64,000 nucleotides of DNA, taken from Lysobacterales bacterium (lineage in GTDB: Bacteria > Pseudomonadota > Gammaproteobacteria > Xanthomonadales > Xanthomonadaceae). The position numbers were made by a program, and so were the translations under genes. This document shows positions 35,244 to 45,449 of this stretch, piece by piece; positions within the stretch are counted from its first letter, which is position 1; each line of letters opens with the position of its first letter. Location: assembly GCA_016718605.1 (NCBI GenBank), contig JADKCY010000002.1:868001-932000 (forward strand), given 5' to 3'. Under the pieces are notes generated by a model that saw only the letters and a program-made list of their open reading frames with translations, made no database searches and was not told the origin of the DNA.

Positions 35244-36620
35244 TCAACGCCCATAGCGTTGCCGCAGGAAGGTGAACGCCGCGCGCAGGCCTTGCGCCTC
35301 ACCACCGGATGGACGGCCAGCGCGGTCGTTGTCGTTCCAACTGTAGACATCAACATGGGTCCATGCCTGTGCCTTGTCGACAAACCGTTCCAGATAAAGC
35401 GCGGCGGTAATGCAGCCGGCCATGCGCGACGCGCCGGCATTGGCCAGATCGGCCACGCTTGATTTGAGATAGCTGTGGTACGGCCCCCACAGTGGCATGC
35501 GCCACAGCGGATCGCGCTGCGCTTCACCGGCCGCAAGATAGGCGTTGGCGATGTCATCCCGGTTGCTGAACAGTGCTGGTAGATCCGGACCCAAGGCGAT
35601 GCGCGCCGCGCCCGTCAGCGTGGCGAAATCCATCAGCAGATCGGGCTGCGCCTCTTGCGCGTAAGTCAGTGCATCACACAGCACGAGACGGCCTTCGGCA
35701 TCCGTGTTGTCGATCTCCACCGTTACGCCCGCGCGAGTGACGATAACCTCGCCCGGCCGAAACGCATTCGGTCCCACGGCATTTTCGACGGCTGGCACCA
35801 GCAGTTGCAGACGCACCGCCAACTTGGCGCGCATCACCAGCTCGGCCAAGGCGATGGCATGCGCCGCGCCGCCCATGTCCTTCTTCATGTTACGCATGCC
35901 ATCGGCGGGCTTCAGGTCCAGACCGCCGGTATCAAAGCAGACACCCTTACCAACGATGCACAGACGCGGATGCTCTGGCTCGCCCCAGTTCAGTTCGATC
36001 AAGCGCGGTGTGCGATGACTGGCGCGACCAACCGCATGGATAGTGGGAAAGTTCTGCGCCAGCAGTTGCTCGCCGATGATCGAACGGTGCTGCGCGCCGT
36101 ACTGAGTCGCAAGCTGGGCGACCACCTCGTCAAGCTGCTCCGGTCCCATGTCTTCGGTTGGGGTGTTGACCAGATCACGTACCCGGCAGCTTGACTCCAG
36201 CAGTGCCAATGCGGCGCGCACCGCAGGCATGTCGCGTTCGATCACCAACTCGGCAGGCGCACGCGAGGACTGCCGATAGCGATTGAACTGGTAGCTGCCG
36301 AAGCCCCAGCCCAGCGCGGCCAGGGCGGGATTGATCGGGCTGCTGCGCCCGTCCAGTGCATACGTGCCCACCGGCAATCGCAGAGGTAAGGACGCCAATG
36401 CCCAGGGATCGTCGACCGCCTCGATCCCCACCACGACCGCAGCCAAGCTGCCGATCGCATCCGGCAGCAGCACGCACTGATCGGCTTTGCCTGCAAACCC
36501 CTGCGCTTGCAGCCAGTTGCACTGGGCTTCGGGCAGACGTTCGCGCAAAGCGGGCCAGTCATTGGCAGTGACAGCAATCAGGGGAACCGCGTGGGTGGCG
36601 TCAGTGGTCAGTCCATTCAT
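35244..36620 (-). CDS. M17 leucyl aminopeptidase family protein
   Basis: 458 residues from ATG 36620. The metal-binding and catalytic residues of M17 enzymes are present: Lys225 and Asp230 in VGKGVCFDTGG, Asp248 in KKDMGGAA, and the signature NTDAEGR at 305-311. The first 130 residues form the variable N-terminal domain. These dizinc or dimanganese enzymes remove N-terminal residues from peptides. The length is nearer PepB-like cytosol aminopeptidases than E. coli PepA (503). The start overlaps the stop of the HAD gene (ATGA), so the two are coupled. Confidence 0.88.
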   Translation of the reverse strand: MNGLTTDATHAVPLIAVTANDWPALRERLPEAQCNWLQAQGFAGKADQCVLLPDAIGSLAAVVVGIEAVDDPWALASLPLRLPVGTYALDGRSSPINPALAALGWGFGSYQFNRYRQSSRAPAELVIERDMPAVRAALALLESSCRVRDLVNTPTEDMGPEQLDEVVAQLATQYGAQHRSIIGEQLLAQNFPTIHAVGRASHRTPRLIELNWGEPEHPRLCIVGKGVCFDTGGLDLKPADGMRNMKKDMGGAAHAIALAELVMRAKLAVRLQLLVPAVENAVGPNAFRPGEVIVTRAGVTVEIDNTDAEGRLVLCDALTYAQEAQPDLLMDFATLTGAARIALGPDLPALFSNRDDIANAYLAAGEAQRDPLWRMPLWGPYHSYLKSSVADLANAGASRMAGCITAALYLERFVDKAQAWTHVDVYSWNDNDRAGRPSGGEAQGLRAAFTFLRQRYGR

Positions 36621-37330
36621 GTCGGGGATTTCGCGGTGGGGCGGCTGTCCAGCCAGTCGGCCAGTTGCAGCAGCGAGGTGATGGTGATGTCGGGCGCGCA
36701 TTCATGCGTCCATTGCTCATCACGCCGATTGATCCAGGCGCAATGCAGACCGGCCGCCCGTGCCCCCAGCACGTCCAGCTCGGGGTCGTCCCCCACATGC
36801 AGAACCTCATGTGGTGCGAGATCAAGCCGCGCACATGCAGCGAGAAAAATACTCGGATCGGGCTTGGCGCGACCAAACTCACGCGCCCCCAACGCAAACT
36901 CGAAATGCGTGGCCAAACCAATCCGCTGCAGATCGGCATTGCCGTTGGTCAAGGCTGCCAGGCGATGCTGCGCGCCCAGTCGATGCAAGCCATCCAGTGC
37001 ATCCGGATACAGATCGACGCGATTGCGTTCAGCCATGAACACCTCAAACGCCTCCGATGCACCGGCCGGATCCTCACCACTGGCGCGCATCGCCTGTTGC
37101 AGTGAAAGGGTCCGCTGCGCGCAGTAGTCATGCGTCAGGTGAGGATGTGCATCCGCCACCGAGGCCCGCAGCGCGCGCATTTCGACAATCGGAAAGCGCT
37201 CTGCTGTCCGTGGACAATGCCGCAGCAACCACTCGTGCAACGCCTGCTCGGCCCGCTCGATCACCGGCCAGATCGGCCAGAGCGTGTCATCCAGGTCCAA
37301 TGTGATCGCGCGAATCGGCGAGGAATTCAT
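36617..37330 (-). CDS. HAD superfamily phosphatase (YigB-like)
   Basis: 237 residues from ATG 37330. HAD motif I is LDLDDTLW (the two Asp nucleophile and acid), motif II is AALTNGN, motif III Lys is in GRAKPDPSIF and motif IV is HVGDDPELDV. The cap domain is alpha-helical, of the C1 type. The closest familiar relative is YigB, which dephosphorylates flavin precursors and sugar phosphates, but substrate cannot be assigned. Its 3' end overlaps the aminopeptidase gene by four bases. Confidence 0.87.
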   Translation of the reverse strand: MNSSPIRAITLDLDDTLWPIWPVIERAEQALHEWLLRHCPRTAERFPIVEMRALRASVADAHPHLTHDYCAQRTLSLQQAMRASGEDPAGASEAFEVFMAERNRVDLYPDALDGLHRLGAQHRLAALTNGNADLQRIGLATHFEFALGAREFGRAKPDPSIFLAACARLDLAPHEVLHVGDDPELDVLGARAAGLHCAWINRRDEQWTHECAPDITITSLLQLADWLDSRPTAKSPT

Positions 37331-37478
37331 CCGCCAAGTATCGCGCAGTTCGTGTGCAGACTGTGCCAACACCATCGCGAGGCCAACAATCCCGACGACT
37401 TGACATGGGCGCGGCTACCAGAGCCTGATGACTGCGTTGCATGCTCGGTCACCGCGCACATCCCTCTTTGGCAGAACC

Positions 37479-38033
37479 ATGAATCCCAAAACCCGTCCCG
37501 ACGACAGTCCAACCGAGTGCGTCACGTCAGCAAGTGTCGATGACTGGTTCCGCGGTGTCTACGACGAACTGCATGCTGCCGCGCATCGCGTGCGCCTCAG
37601 CAAACATGGGGACACGCTAAACACCACCTTGCTGGTTCATGAGCTCTACTTGCGCCTCCGAAAGAGCGCCGACGAGGGATTTGCAGGCAAGGCGCAGTTT
37701 TTCGCCTACGCCGGTCGCGCCCTGCGCAGCATCATGATCGACCACGCGCGCCGCCGGATTGCCGAACGCGAAAGCAACGCCGGGATTGCCTTGCTGAACG
37801 ATCTGCAGGACGCGGCGAACGAATCGTTCTCGCCTACGCGTGCCCTAGCCTTGGAAGAATCACTCAAGCTGCTTGAAGCAGACGACGCTCGCGCCGCCAA
37901 GGTTGTCGAACTGCACTTCTTTGCTGGCCTCACGCTGGTCGAATGCGCCACGCACTTGAATGTTAACGTGCGCACGGTGGATCGCGATTGGCGTTACGCC
38001 CGCGCGTTCCTTCAAAGTGCACTGGACGCCTGA
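37479..38033 (+). CDS. ECF-type sigma factor of the sigma/kinase pair class
   Basis: 184 residues from ATG 37479. Region 2 has TTLLVHELYLRLRKS and region 2.4-like FFAYAGRALRSIMIDHARRR. Region 4 has LHFFAGLTLVECATHLNVNV and RTVDRDWRYARAFLQ. This matches the ECF subgroup, frequent in Xanthomonadales and Planctomycetes, that sits beside a Ser/Thr protein kinase and lacks a classical anti-sigma factor. The kinase gene begins about 100 bases downstream on the same strand, and it is presumed to control this factor by phosphorylation. Confidence 0.88.
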   Translation: MNPKTRPDDSPTECVTSASVDDWFRGVYDELHAAAHRVRLSKHGDTLNTTLLVHELYLRLRKSADEGFAGKAQFFAYAGRALRSIMIDHARRRIAERESNAGIALLNDLQDAANESFSPTRALALEESLKLLEADDARAAKVVELHFFAGLTLVECATHLNVNVRTVDRDWRYARAFLQSALDA

Positions 38034-38129
38034 CAGCAGCGTTGTCCTTCCTGGTTTGATGAGTGTCGTGAAACGCGCCGCGAATTCGTCCTCAACGCAC
38101 ATCGAACCCTCCTGCGGTTGAACTCCCTT

Positions 38130-40970
38130 ATGCCGTCGACGCCACCCCCGGAAAAGACACCACGCGAACTGTTCAATGCCGCCATGTCGCTGCCTGAAAG
38201 CGAACGCAGCGCCTGGCTTGAAGGCCAGTTGATCAGTGATGCCTTGCGCCAGCGTGTACAAATGCTGCTGCGAGCGGAAGCGGCGTCAAACAGCCCGCTG
38301 GACAAGCCATTTCCCATGCAATTCGGCGCGTTGGGAATTGGAGATGGGGTGTCGCCTAGCCATGTGTGGACAGGAACACAGGTCGGTCCTTATGCCCTCG
38401 GGCGCCTGATTGGCCAGGGCGGCATGGCGAGCGTCTACGAGGCGAGTCGCGTGGATGCCGACTTCCAGCAGCGGGTGGCACTGAAGGTGCTGCGTCGAAA
38501 CTTGCATACCGAGATGGAATTGCGCCTGTTTCAGCGCGAGCGTCAGGCTCTCGCCGCCCTCGAGCATCCGAATATTGCGCGCCTGCTGGATGGTGGCATC
38601 ACCCAGCACAAGGTGCCTTTTCTGGTTATGGAATTCGTCGACGGCGTCGACTTGATGACGTACTCGCAGCAGCGCTCCCTCGACCCGCGCGAGCGAATCG
38701 CGCTGTTTGTGCAAGTCTGCGACGCCGTCAACGCCGCGCATCATGCTTTGATTGTCCATCGCGATATCAAACCGTCGAACATTCTGGTCACTGCTGAAGG
38801 CGTCGCAAAATTGCTGGATTTTGGCATTGCCAAAATTCTCAGTGACGAAGCGCCTTCGCTGACGACATTTGCCCCAATGACACCGGAATATGCCGCGCCA
38901 GAGCAGTTTGATGGTCGCCGCATCACCACGGCCACCGACGTGTATGGACTGGGCGTCGTCCTGTACGAACTACTGTTGGGCATGCGTCCCGGAACGGACG
39001 GTACAACGCGCGCTTCAGACAGCGCGTCGCAGACGAATGGCACCGTCCGAAGCCGACAGGAACTTCGGCGCTTCTTGCGTGGCGACGTGGACAACATCCT
39101 GCGCCGTGCGCTCGCTCGCGAACCCAGCGAACGCTACCCGTCCGCAGGTGACCTGGCAGCGGACATCCGCCGCTTTCTGGCTGGACAGCCTGTGCATGCG
39201 CACCCGCCAAGCCGGTGGTATCGCGGCAAGAAGTTTGTACGACGCCATCGGTTTGCCGTTGTCGCATTAACCCTGGCTTTTGCCACCGCATTGCTCAGCG
39301 CACAGATCGCTTGGCAACAAGCGCAGATTGCCCGCAAGGCATTGCGTCAGTCTGAAGCTCGCACCGAAGAGGCGCGGCAGCAGACGCGCATTGCAAACGA
39401 GGCATTGCAGGAATCTTTTGCAGTGCAGGAGTTCTTCTACGACATCTTTCGCAGCGTGAATCCAGGCGCAGCTTTGGACGCACCGGACACGCTGCGCGCG
39501 GTCATGGCACAGGCCGAGTCGCGTGTAGAGAATGACCTGGCCTCCGAGCCCGCAGTGCAGATCGAGCTTTTCGGGTTCCTGAGGCAGATCCACGAACAGT
39601 TCGGTGAAAATCCGCGCGCCCTTGAGTTGAGTGAAAAGCAACTTGCGTTAGCCTTGGCCCATTTTGGCGCACACCACGAAAAGACCGCTGCAGCACAGTT
39701 TCAACAGGCACGATTGCGACTGTTTGCTGGCGACGATCAGGGCTTTGAGCAGGTGCAGTCCGCCCTGGATGTGCTTGCGAGCGTCGCCCCGGACAGCCTG
39801 AACTTCGCCGTTGGGCTAGTCACCTTTGCCAGTTTCCAAAGTGAACGTGGGCGAATCGAGGATGCCCTCGGCAGCCTGCAACAAGCTGCCCCGTTACTGG
39901 AAAAGTTGTGCGCAGATGGGCTGAAAAATGCCTGCGAAGAAAACGTCACGCTACTCAGTCATTTGGGCATTGCGCTCTACCAGCGTCGCGACTACCGCAA
40001 AGCGGTGTCGACGTTTTCGCAAGGGGTGGATCAAGCCCGCATTGTCTATGGCGAAAGCCATGCGTTCACCTTGCGGCTACGCGCCAACTTGGCCACCAGT
40101 CAGGTACAGGTCGACCCGACAGCAGCCCTGATCACCTTGGAGCAAGTGATCGCGCAGACCTTGCAATTGCCCGAGGTTGCCATCGATACCATCCCCGGAC
40201 AACTCAACGGCCGTGCTCTTGCGCTTGTGCGTCTGGGCAGAGGCCTTGATGCCGCGGAGGCATTCCGCAACGCGTTGCAGAAAATCGACGCCTCGCAATC
40301 GCACGGCCCACAGCAGAGGATATTCACCCTCAATCTGGTTGACCAACTGATCGCACTCGGTCGAGTCGATGAAGCCCGCCAAGCGTTGCAATCCGTGCAA
40401 GCCCTGCTGTCAAGCACGGAAGTGGACTTCATTCACCAAGCGCGTGCAGCCGAGTTCCGGGCGCGACTGTCTGCCCTGAACGGCGCCGGTGCGGAGGCAA
40501 GCTATCGTCACATCGAATCCGCCCTGGCGTGGCGTTACCGCGAAGCAAACCCGCGCCTGCCGGACATCGTCAAGACCTTGTCGATCGGAATGCGCATCGC
40601 GGCGGGTTTTGGCGATCAAGCCCAAGCGGCGGTGTATCAGAAACGCGCAGATGAAGCGCTTGCGCAGGTTGGCGAGGTACCCGATTCCGTGGCGGAAGCC
40701 CTATGGCAGGCTCGCTTTGACCTGCATCAGTCGCAGAGTGACACCGCCGCAGCACGAGCAGATCTGGTGCAGTACGCGGCGCTGGTCGGCAACTTTCGGC
40801 CGAACGCCGCGTTTGATCAACAGCAATTGATGACCTTGCAATTGGCAACGCATGAAGCCGACAGCGCGACCGTGTTGCCTCCAGACCCAGAGTGGGTGCG
40901 CGGCCTGCACGAGCGTATGGGAGAGTCTGCCCCCATTGTCATCGCGGTGGATCTGCTGAGCGCGCAGTAA
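38130..40970 (+). CDS. Ser/Thr protein kinase with one transmembrane helix and TPR-like C-terminal region
   Basis: 946 residues from ATG 38130. Kinase domain about 87-360: glycine loop LIGQGGMASVYEA, Lys119 in VALKVLR, catalytic loop HRDIKPSN with Asp212, DFG at 230-232 and APEQ in the activation segment. One membrane helix (AVVALTLAFATALLSA) is near 375. The remaining 540 residues are helical and repeat-like, probably TPR units in the periplasm. Kinases of this build follow ECF sigma genes in this order and are thought to activate them. All catalytic residues are present. Confidence 0.9.
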   Translation: MPSTPPPEKTPRELFNAAMSLPESERSAWLEGQLISDALRQRVQMLLRAEAASNSPLDKPFPMQFGALGIGDGVSPSHVWTGTQVGPYALGRLIGQGGMASVYEASRVDADFQQRVALKVLRRNLHTEMELRLFQRERQALAALEHPNIARLLDGGITQHKVPFLVMEFVDGVDLMTYSQQRSLDPRERIALFVQVCDAVNAAHHALIVHRDIKPSNILVTAEGVAKLLDFGIAKILSDEAPSLTTFAPMTPEYAAPEQFDGRRITTATDVYGLGVVLYELLLGMRPGTDGTTRASDSASQTNGTVRSRQELRRFLRGDVDNILRRALAREPSERYPSAGDLAADIRRFLAGQPVHAHPPSRWYRGKKFVRRHRFAVVALTLAFATALLSAQIAWQQAQIARKALRQSEARTEEARQQTRIANEALQESFAVQEFFYDIFRSVNPGAALDAPDTLRAVMAQAESRVENDLASEPAVQIELFGFLRQIHEQFGENPRALELSEKQLALALAHFGAHHEKTAAAQFQQARLRLFAGDDQGFEQVQSALDVLASVAPDSLNFAVGLVTFASFQSERGRIEDALGSLQQAAPLLEKLCADGLKNACEENVTLLSHLGIALYQRRDYRKAVSTFSQGVDQARIVYGESHAFTLRLRANLATSQVQVDPTAALITLEQVIAQTLQLPEVAIDTIPGQLNGRALALVRLGRGLDAAEAFRNALQKIDASQSHGPQQRIFTLNLVDQLIALGRVDEARQALQSVQALLSSTEVDFIHQARAAEFRARLSALNGAGAEASYRHIESALAWRYREANPRLPDIVKTLSIGMRIAAGFGDQAQAAVYQKRADEALAQVGEVPDSVAEALWQARFDLHQSQSDTAAARADLVQYAALVGNFRPNAAFDQQQLMTLQLATHEADSATVLPPDPEWVRGLHERMGESAPIVIAVDLLSAQ

Positions 40971-41143
40971 ACCTGTCCTGATCAGCGCTTTCCATGCACC
41001 TGTCGATGACGGGCAGCGTGATGCGGATGCACGAACCCCGACAGGCCTCGCATACATCTCCGGCAAAGTCGTCGACCGGATCTGTCGTGTTTTGCCCCAG
41101 TCCTTCGTCCGAACTCCCGCAAACCCACCTTGGCGAGTTCGAT

Positions 41144-43519
41144 ATGAAACGAATCCTGATTCCTGCTTTGCTCACATTGTGTGGCACCCCCGACGCCAAC
41201 GGCGCCACCTTCCGCGTTGGCAACGCGGTTGCGTGCGACTTCACGACCGCTCAAGCCGCCATCAATGCCGCAGCGGCAAGCCCTGGTGCGGATTTGATCC
41301 TGCTCTCCAATGACCTGACCTATGCCGCGCAGGCACTCACGATCGGCGCACAAGACCTGATCATTGAAGGCGGCTACACCGATTGCAGCAGTGGCACCAG
41401 CACAAGCTCGACAACGCTCAGCGGTGAGGGCGGCAGCAACGCGCCCGTACTCACCATCACCGGCGGTGGACAACGGGAACTGCGCCGCCTAGGGATCATT
41501 CGTGGCGACCAGTCGGCATCCAGCGACGGGGGTGGCATTCACTTTGATGGCAGTGGTGAACTGATCCTGCTCAAGACGACCATTTTTGACAATTTCGCCG
41601 GCTACGGTGGCGGAATCAACTTCAAAGGCAGTGGCGGGCTAGCGACGCTGACCCTGCTGGATGAAAACCTGGTGCTATCGAATACGGCGCAAGTCTCAGG
41701 TGGCGGTATCCGTATTGAGGGAACCGCACGTCTACTGCTTCTGGGCGACCAGACATCGGTGCAAAGCAATCAGGCTCTGGGTATCAATCCTTCGGGTGGC
41801 GGCGCGCTGGGCGGCTATGGCGGCGGCATCCAGATTTTGTCGCCCGCACGCGCCGACATTGGCGCCTCCGGTTTTGGCGGCAACGGCGCGGTGTATGACA
41901 ACGAGGCAGTGCGTGGCGGTGGAATTGCCGTTGTCGCCAGCGGCGGTGTTGGTGACGTGGATTCAGCGACCTTACGCATGTTCACAACTGACCCCACCAA
42001 GCCCACCCGGGTCAACAACAACCGCGCCAGCCTGACTGGCGGGGCGATCTATCTTTTGCCGCACCGTATCGACGTATTCGCTGGCACGAACACCCTTCCG
42101 GCGAATGCCTGTCTGTACGACACGCGGATTGATGGCAACCGTGCCGAAAATGGCAGCGCCCTATACGCGGATACCGATTTGGACCCACTGGGCGTCGGTC
42201 CAAGTACCTTTGTCGCATTCAACCGCGGTTACGGGGTATGTGAGCCCGAACCGGCCAGCGCGCTTGGCGCGGTGTCGTGTGCAGGCGAGACCGCCGCCGG
42301 CTGCAATCAGCTTGCCGACAACGTCGCTGTCACCAGCAGCGGTGTGGCAACCGATGGTGCCGCCATTCTCATGCAATCAGAAGGCTACTTGTGGGTACGC
42401 GGATTGGCGCTGCGCAATAACAGTGGCGGAAACGTCATTCGGACAATCGATTTGCGGGATCTGGAACTCCGAAATTCACTGATCGCCAACAACGCGGTCA
42501 CGCAGGACGCACTGCGCCTGCATACCATTTCAGCCGCCGACGTCAGCGTGCTCGACAACACCTTTGTCGACAACAGTCTCAGCGGTGCCACGCATGTGAT
42601 CCGGATTGATGACGCGCCCAACCTTACCAATTTTGCGTTCCAGAACAACCTGATCTGGCAGCCTGGCAAATTGTCCGTGCTGTATCCGGGCGGCTTCAAC
42701 AACCTGCCGATCGGGATTGCCGAATACAACCTGTCGAACGACATTTCGACACTGCCATCCCTGTTGAACTACGCGACCACCGCTGCGCGTTTCATCGACC
42801 CGGCACTTGGCGACTATCGGCTGCGCGTAGGTGCGGCTGCGGTGGACTTCTCGCCAGCCGTTCCAGGTGACGATCATGGGCTCGATGATCGACCGCGAGA
42901 CCAAGACGTGGTGATTGTGCCGGGCTATCACGGCGTTCGCGACGCGGGCGCTTACGAGCGCTCAGAGGCTGATCCTTGGGTGCTCAACGGGCACTTCGAT
43001 GGCAACCTCAATTTGTGGAGCAACGCCACACCCACGCTTACCAGTTTCAGTGCGCTGAATGCCACTGGCAGCACTGGAGGCTCTGTCGCGTTCTCGCACA
43101 CCCCTACTGTCGGCACCACGACCTCGCGCTACGCCGCTTTGGCGCAGTGCTTCAATGTTCCCGCGCCAGGGATCTATCAACTGACCGCACACGGACGCGC
43201 GCCCGGAAGTGTGTTCACAACGCACGACACCCCGGTGATCCGCTGGCGCGTGCGAACCAACTCCGACCTCTGCGGACAAGCCGATCCGATCGCACAGGAA
43301 GGCGACTTGTTCTTACCGAATGGAAGCACCTTTGCGGCCCCTTTAGAGGCCACAAGCATCACCATTCTGCCTTCCGCGTTTACAGCCAACACGACGATTG
43401 AGCTGCGCCTTGATGTGATACCGGATGTCGTGGATGCCCCCATCAGTGTCGGTTTCGACGCGGTCAGCCTCACAGGCACCGGGTTTGGCGCTGCGCTCTT
43501 CGCCAATGGCTTCGAATAG
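41144..43519 (+). CDS. Secreted parallel beta-helix protein with C-terminal NGFE motif
   Basis: 791 residues from ATG 41144. A signal peptide (MKRILIPALLTLCG) precedes a segment typical of right-handed beta-helix proteins (ACDFTTAQAAINAAAASPGA, then DLIIEGGYTDC). Many Gly-rich turns follow (GDQSASSDGGGIHFDGSG, GYGGGINFKGSG, VSGGGIRIEG), like polymorphic membrane proteins and choice-of-anchor proteins. The last 190 residues form a beta-sandwich-like domain, and the chain ends LFANGFE. The likely location is the cell surface or outside; the function is unknown, possibly adhesion or polysaccharide binding. Confidence 0.8.
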   Translation: MKRILIPALLTLCGTPDANGATFRVGNAVACDFTTAQAAINAAAASPGADLILLSNDLTYAAQALTIGAQDLIIEGGYTDCSSGTSTSSTTLSGEGGSNAPVLTITGGGQRELRRLGIIRGDQSASSDGGGIHFDGSGELILLKTTIFDNFAGYGGGINFKGSGGLATLTLLDENLVLSNTAQVSGGGIRIEGTARLLLLGDQTSVQSNQALGINPSGGGALGGYGGGIQILSPARADIGASGFGGNGAVYDNEAVRGGGIAVVASGGVGDVDSATLRMFTTDPTKPTRVNNNRASLTGGAIYLLPHRIDVFAGTNTLPANACLYDTRIDGNRAENGSALYADTDLDPLGVGPSTFVAFNRGYGVCEPEPASALGAVSCAGETAAGCNQLADNVAVTSSGVATDGAAILMQSEGYLWVRGLALRNNSGGNVIRTIDLRDLELRNSLIANNAVTQDALRLHTISAADVSVLDNTFVDNSLSGATHVIRIDDAPNLTNFAFQNNLIWQPGKLSVLYPGGFNNLPIGIAEYNLSNDISTLPSLLNYATTAARFIDPALGDYRLRVGAAAVDFSPAVPGDDHGLDDRPRDQDVVIVPGYHGVRDAGAYERSEADPWVLNGHFDGNLNLWSNATPTLTSFSALNATGSTGGSVAFSHTPTVGTTTSRYAALAQCFNVPAPGIYQLTAHGRAPGSVFTTHDTPVIRWRVRTNSDLCGQADPIAQEGDLFLPNGSTFAAPLEATSITILPSAFTANTTIELRLDVIPDVVDAPISVGFDAVSLTGTGFGAALFANGFE

Positions 43520-43593
43520 CACTGCACAGACGTGGACGGCGCATGCACACCCCGTCCACGCGACAAGCATCGTGCTGCAGCCTCAAGCAGACT

Positions 43594-43625
43594 GTTGAGA
43601 AAGTGCTTTCAAGCACTTTCTCAAC
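43594..43625. terminator. Perfect 15-bp inverted repeat between convergent genes
   Basis: GTTGAGAAAGTGCTT, two bases TC, then AAGCACTTTCTCAAC. The stem is perfect. It lies between the beta-helix gene and the convergent degQ gene. It may act as a bidirectional terminator, though the spacer is very short and no long T-run follows. A weaker GGCC hairpin lies at about 43633-43648. Confidence 0.5.
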
Positions 43626-43790
43626 GCCGTGAGATCGGCCCCTGGCCGACCTCTCTCCAGAAGACCCAACTGCTTACGCGACGGACGTGCAACCGCTGCC
43701 GCATTGCCGCCTGTGACCCGAGGGAGAAGCCCAAGATCAGGTCGGGCTTCGCCTTCACAGATACCCTCTCAGGCGCCCTCTGGACGAGGG

Positions 43791-45152
43791 CTACTGCATC
43801 TCCACCAGTCCCGACCTTCGACCACGCACGACGCTTAACACCATGCGGTTTGGCTGGTGTTCGGCCGCTTGTTGCAGGGCTTCGAGGTCATCGACCGCAT
43901 AGCGATTCAGACCGGTAATCCAATCGCCCGCTTGCAAGCCATTGGTGGCCGCACGCGACTGCGCGTCGACGCGTTCGACCAGGACGCCATTGCCGCCTTG
44001 TCGACGCACACGCTCCGGCAGCTCCGCAAACGCCGCTCCCTTAAGCCGCGGGTCCAGATCTCCGCCTTCCAGGGCGCGAGCACGGGCGGTCAGAACCACC
44101 TGCAGTTGCTGCGCAATTCCGTTGCGCACGATATCCACCGTGATCGGGCGCTCGACTGGCAGCAACCCTTCAATGTTGTGCAGGGATTGCGGATCCAGCA
44201 GCGGCTTGCCATCCAGCGCTGTCAGTACGTCGCCAACTTGCACGTCAGCCTTGCCCGCAGGCGACTCCGAGCGCACCCGGGTAACCACCACACCACGCGG
44301 CGTGGCGATGCCCAGCAATTCGCGCAGCTCATCGTTCAGTGCCTGCGTCTCAATTCCCAGACTGCCGCGTCGCACTTCGCCAAAGGCCAGCAACTGGCGC
44401 TGGACTTCGGCCGCCATGTCGGCGGGAATGGCAAAGCCAATGCCGACATTGCCACCCGATGGACTGAAAATCGCCGTGTTGATGCCGACCAACTCACCAC
44501 GCAGATTGACCAGCGCACCGCCAGAGTTGCCCGGATTGATGCTGGCATCGGTCTGAATGAAATTCTGGTAGCCGAGCCCCTGCAATCCCGCGCGACCCAG
44601 TGCCGAAACGATACCCGAGGTCACGGTTTGGCCAAGGCCGAACGGGTTGCCGACCGCGACCACGAAATCACCGACCCGCAGATCATGCTCGACTGCCAGC
44701 GGCAGCGCGGTCAGCCGTTCGGCCGGAACCCTGACCAATGCCACGTCGGTATCCGGGTCGGCACCGACGAGCGTACCTTCCAGCGTGCGGCCATCCGCGA
44801 GAGTGATGCTGATGTCGTCTGCGCCCTCGATCACGTGATTGTTGGTTAGCACCAAGCCCTGCTCGGCGTCGATGATTACCCCCGAGCCCAAGGATTGCCG
44901 CACGCGCTCTTGCGGCATCGCCTGCAAGCCGAAGAACTGGCGGAAGAACGGATCATCTGCCATCGGGTTGCGCACGCGCTCCACCGTCTTGCTGTGGATG
45001 TTGACCACGGCAGGCGTGACGCGCTCCAACATCGGCGCCAAGGATGGCAAGGGCTGGCCCTGCACGTCGGCAGGCAGCGCCGCCTGCGTCGACAGCAAGG
45101 GCAACAGAGCCAGCACCAGAGCAAACAGGGTGTCGATCAAGGGACGACGCAT
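43791..45152 (-). CDS. degQ: DegQ/HtrA family periplasmic serine protease
   Basis: 453 residues from ATG 45152, preceded by CAGGAGG. A signal peptide (LIDTLFALVLALLPLLSTQA) is followed by a trypsin-like domain with His106 (TNNHVIEG), Asp136 (DTDVALVRV) and Ser210 (GNSGGAL). Two PDZ domains follow (about 245-345 and 365-450). This is the Do-family layout of DegP/DegQ: a periplasmic protease and chaperone for misfolded envelope proteins. Triad and PDZ domains are intact. It is divergent from the ribonucleotide reductase gene with a 510-base gap. Confidence 0.9.
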   Translation of the reverse strand: MRRPLIDTLFALVLALLPLLSTQAALPADVQGQPLPSLAPMLERVTPAVVNIHSKTVERVRNPMADDPFFRQFFGLQAMPQERVRQSLGSGVIIDAEQGLVLTNNHVIEGADDISITLADGRTLEGTLVGADPDTDVALVRVPAERLTALPLAVEHDLRVGDFVVAVGNPFGLGQTVTSGIVSALGRAGLQGLGYQNFIQTDASINPGNSGGALVNLRGELVGINTAIFSPSGGNVGIGFAIPADMAAEVQRQLLAFGEVRRGSLGIETQALNDELRELLGIATPRGVVVTRVRSESPAGKADVQVGDVLTALDGKPLLDPQSLHNIEGLLPVERPITVDIVRNGIAQQLQVVLTARARALEGGDLDPRLKGAAFAELPERVRRQGGNGVLVERVDAQSRAATNGLQAGDWITGLNRYAVDDLEALQQAAEHQPNRMVLSVVRGRRSGLVEMQ

Positions 45153-45401
45153 GGGTGAAGCCTCCTGCAGTAGCGGTCTGTGAGCCTGCCGCGCCTGCCA
45201 CGATGCGGCCACTCGGCGTTGCGACTGGCGACGGCGGGAATTGTTCCAACCGAAACGATCGCAGCCCGGATTCACGCGGCCTGCACACCGCCGGTCGGCG
45301 CGCGTAACGACGAATCAAGGTGTTGCCATTTTCGATCACTTTCAAGGCTGAAAATCGTTGACTCGGGAATCGATGCAGCGTAGTTTTCTTCTGCCCACCG
45401 A

Positions 45402-45449
45402 CCACAACATGTTGGGGTTGGAGGAGACAGATCACCCAAATGCTTGTAG
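45402..45449 (+). promoter_or_regulatory. Candidate pair of NrdR boxes upstream of nrdJ
   Basis: CCACAACATGTTGGGG (45402-45417) and ACCCAAATGCTTGTAG (45434-45449) each partly match the NrdR-box consensus ACACWATATATWGTGT (11 and 9 of 16 by eye) and start 32 bases apart, the spacing expected for paired NrdR sites. No cobalamin riboswitch (B12 box) was seen in the 510-base gap 45153-45665, which otherwise holds no gene. Confidence 0.4.
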
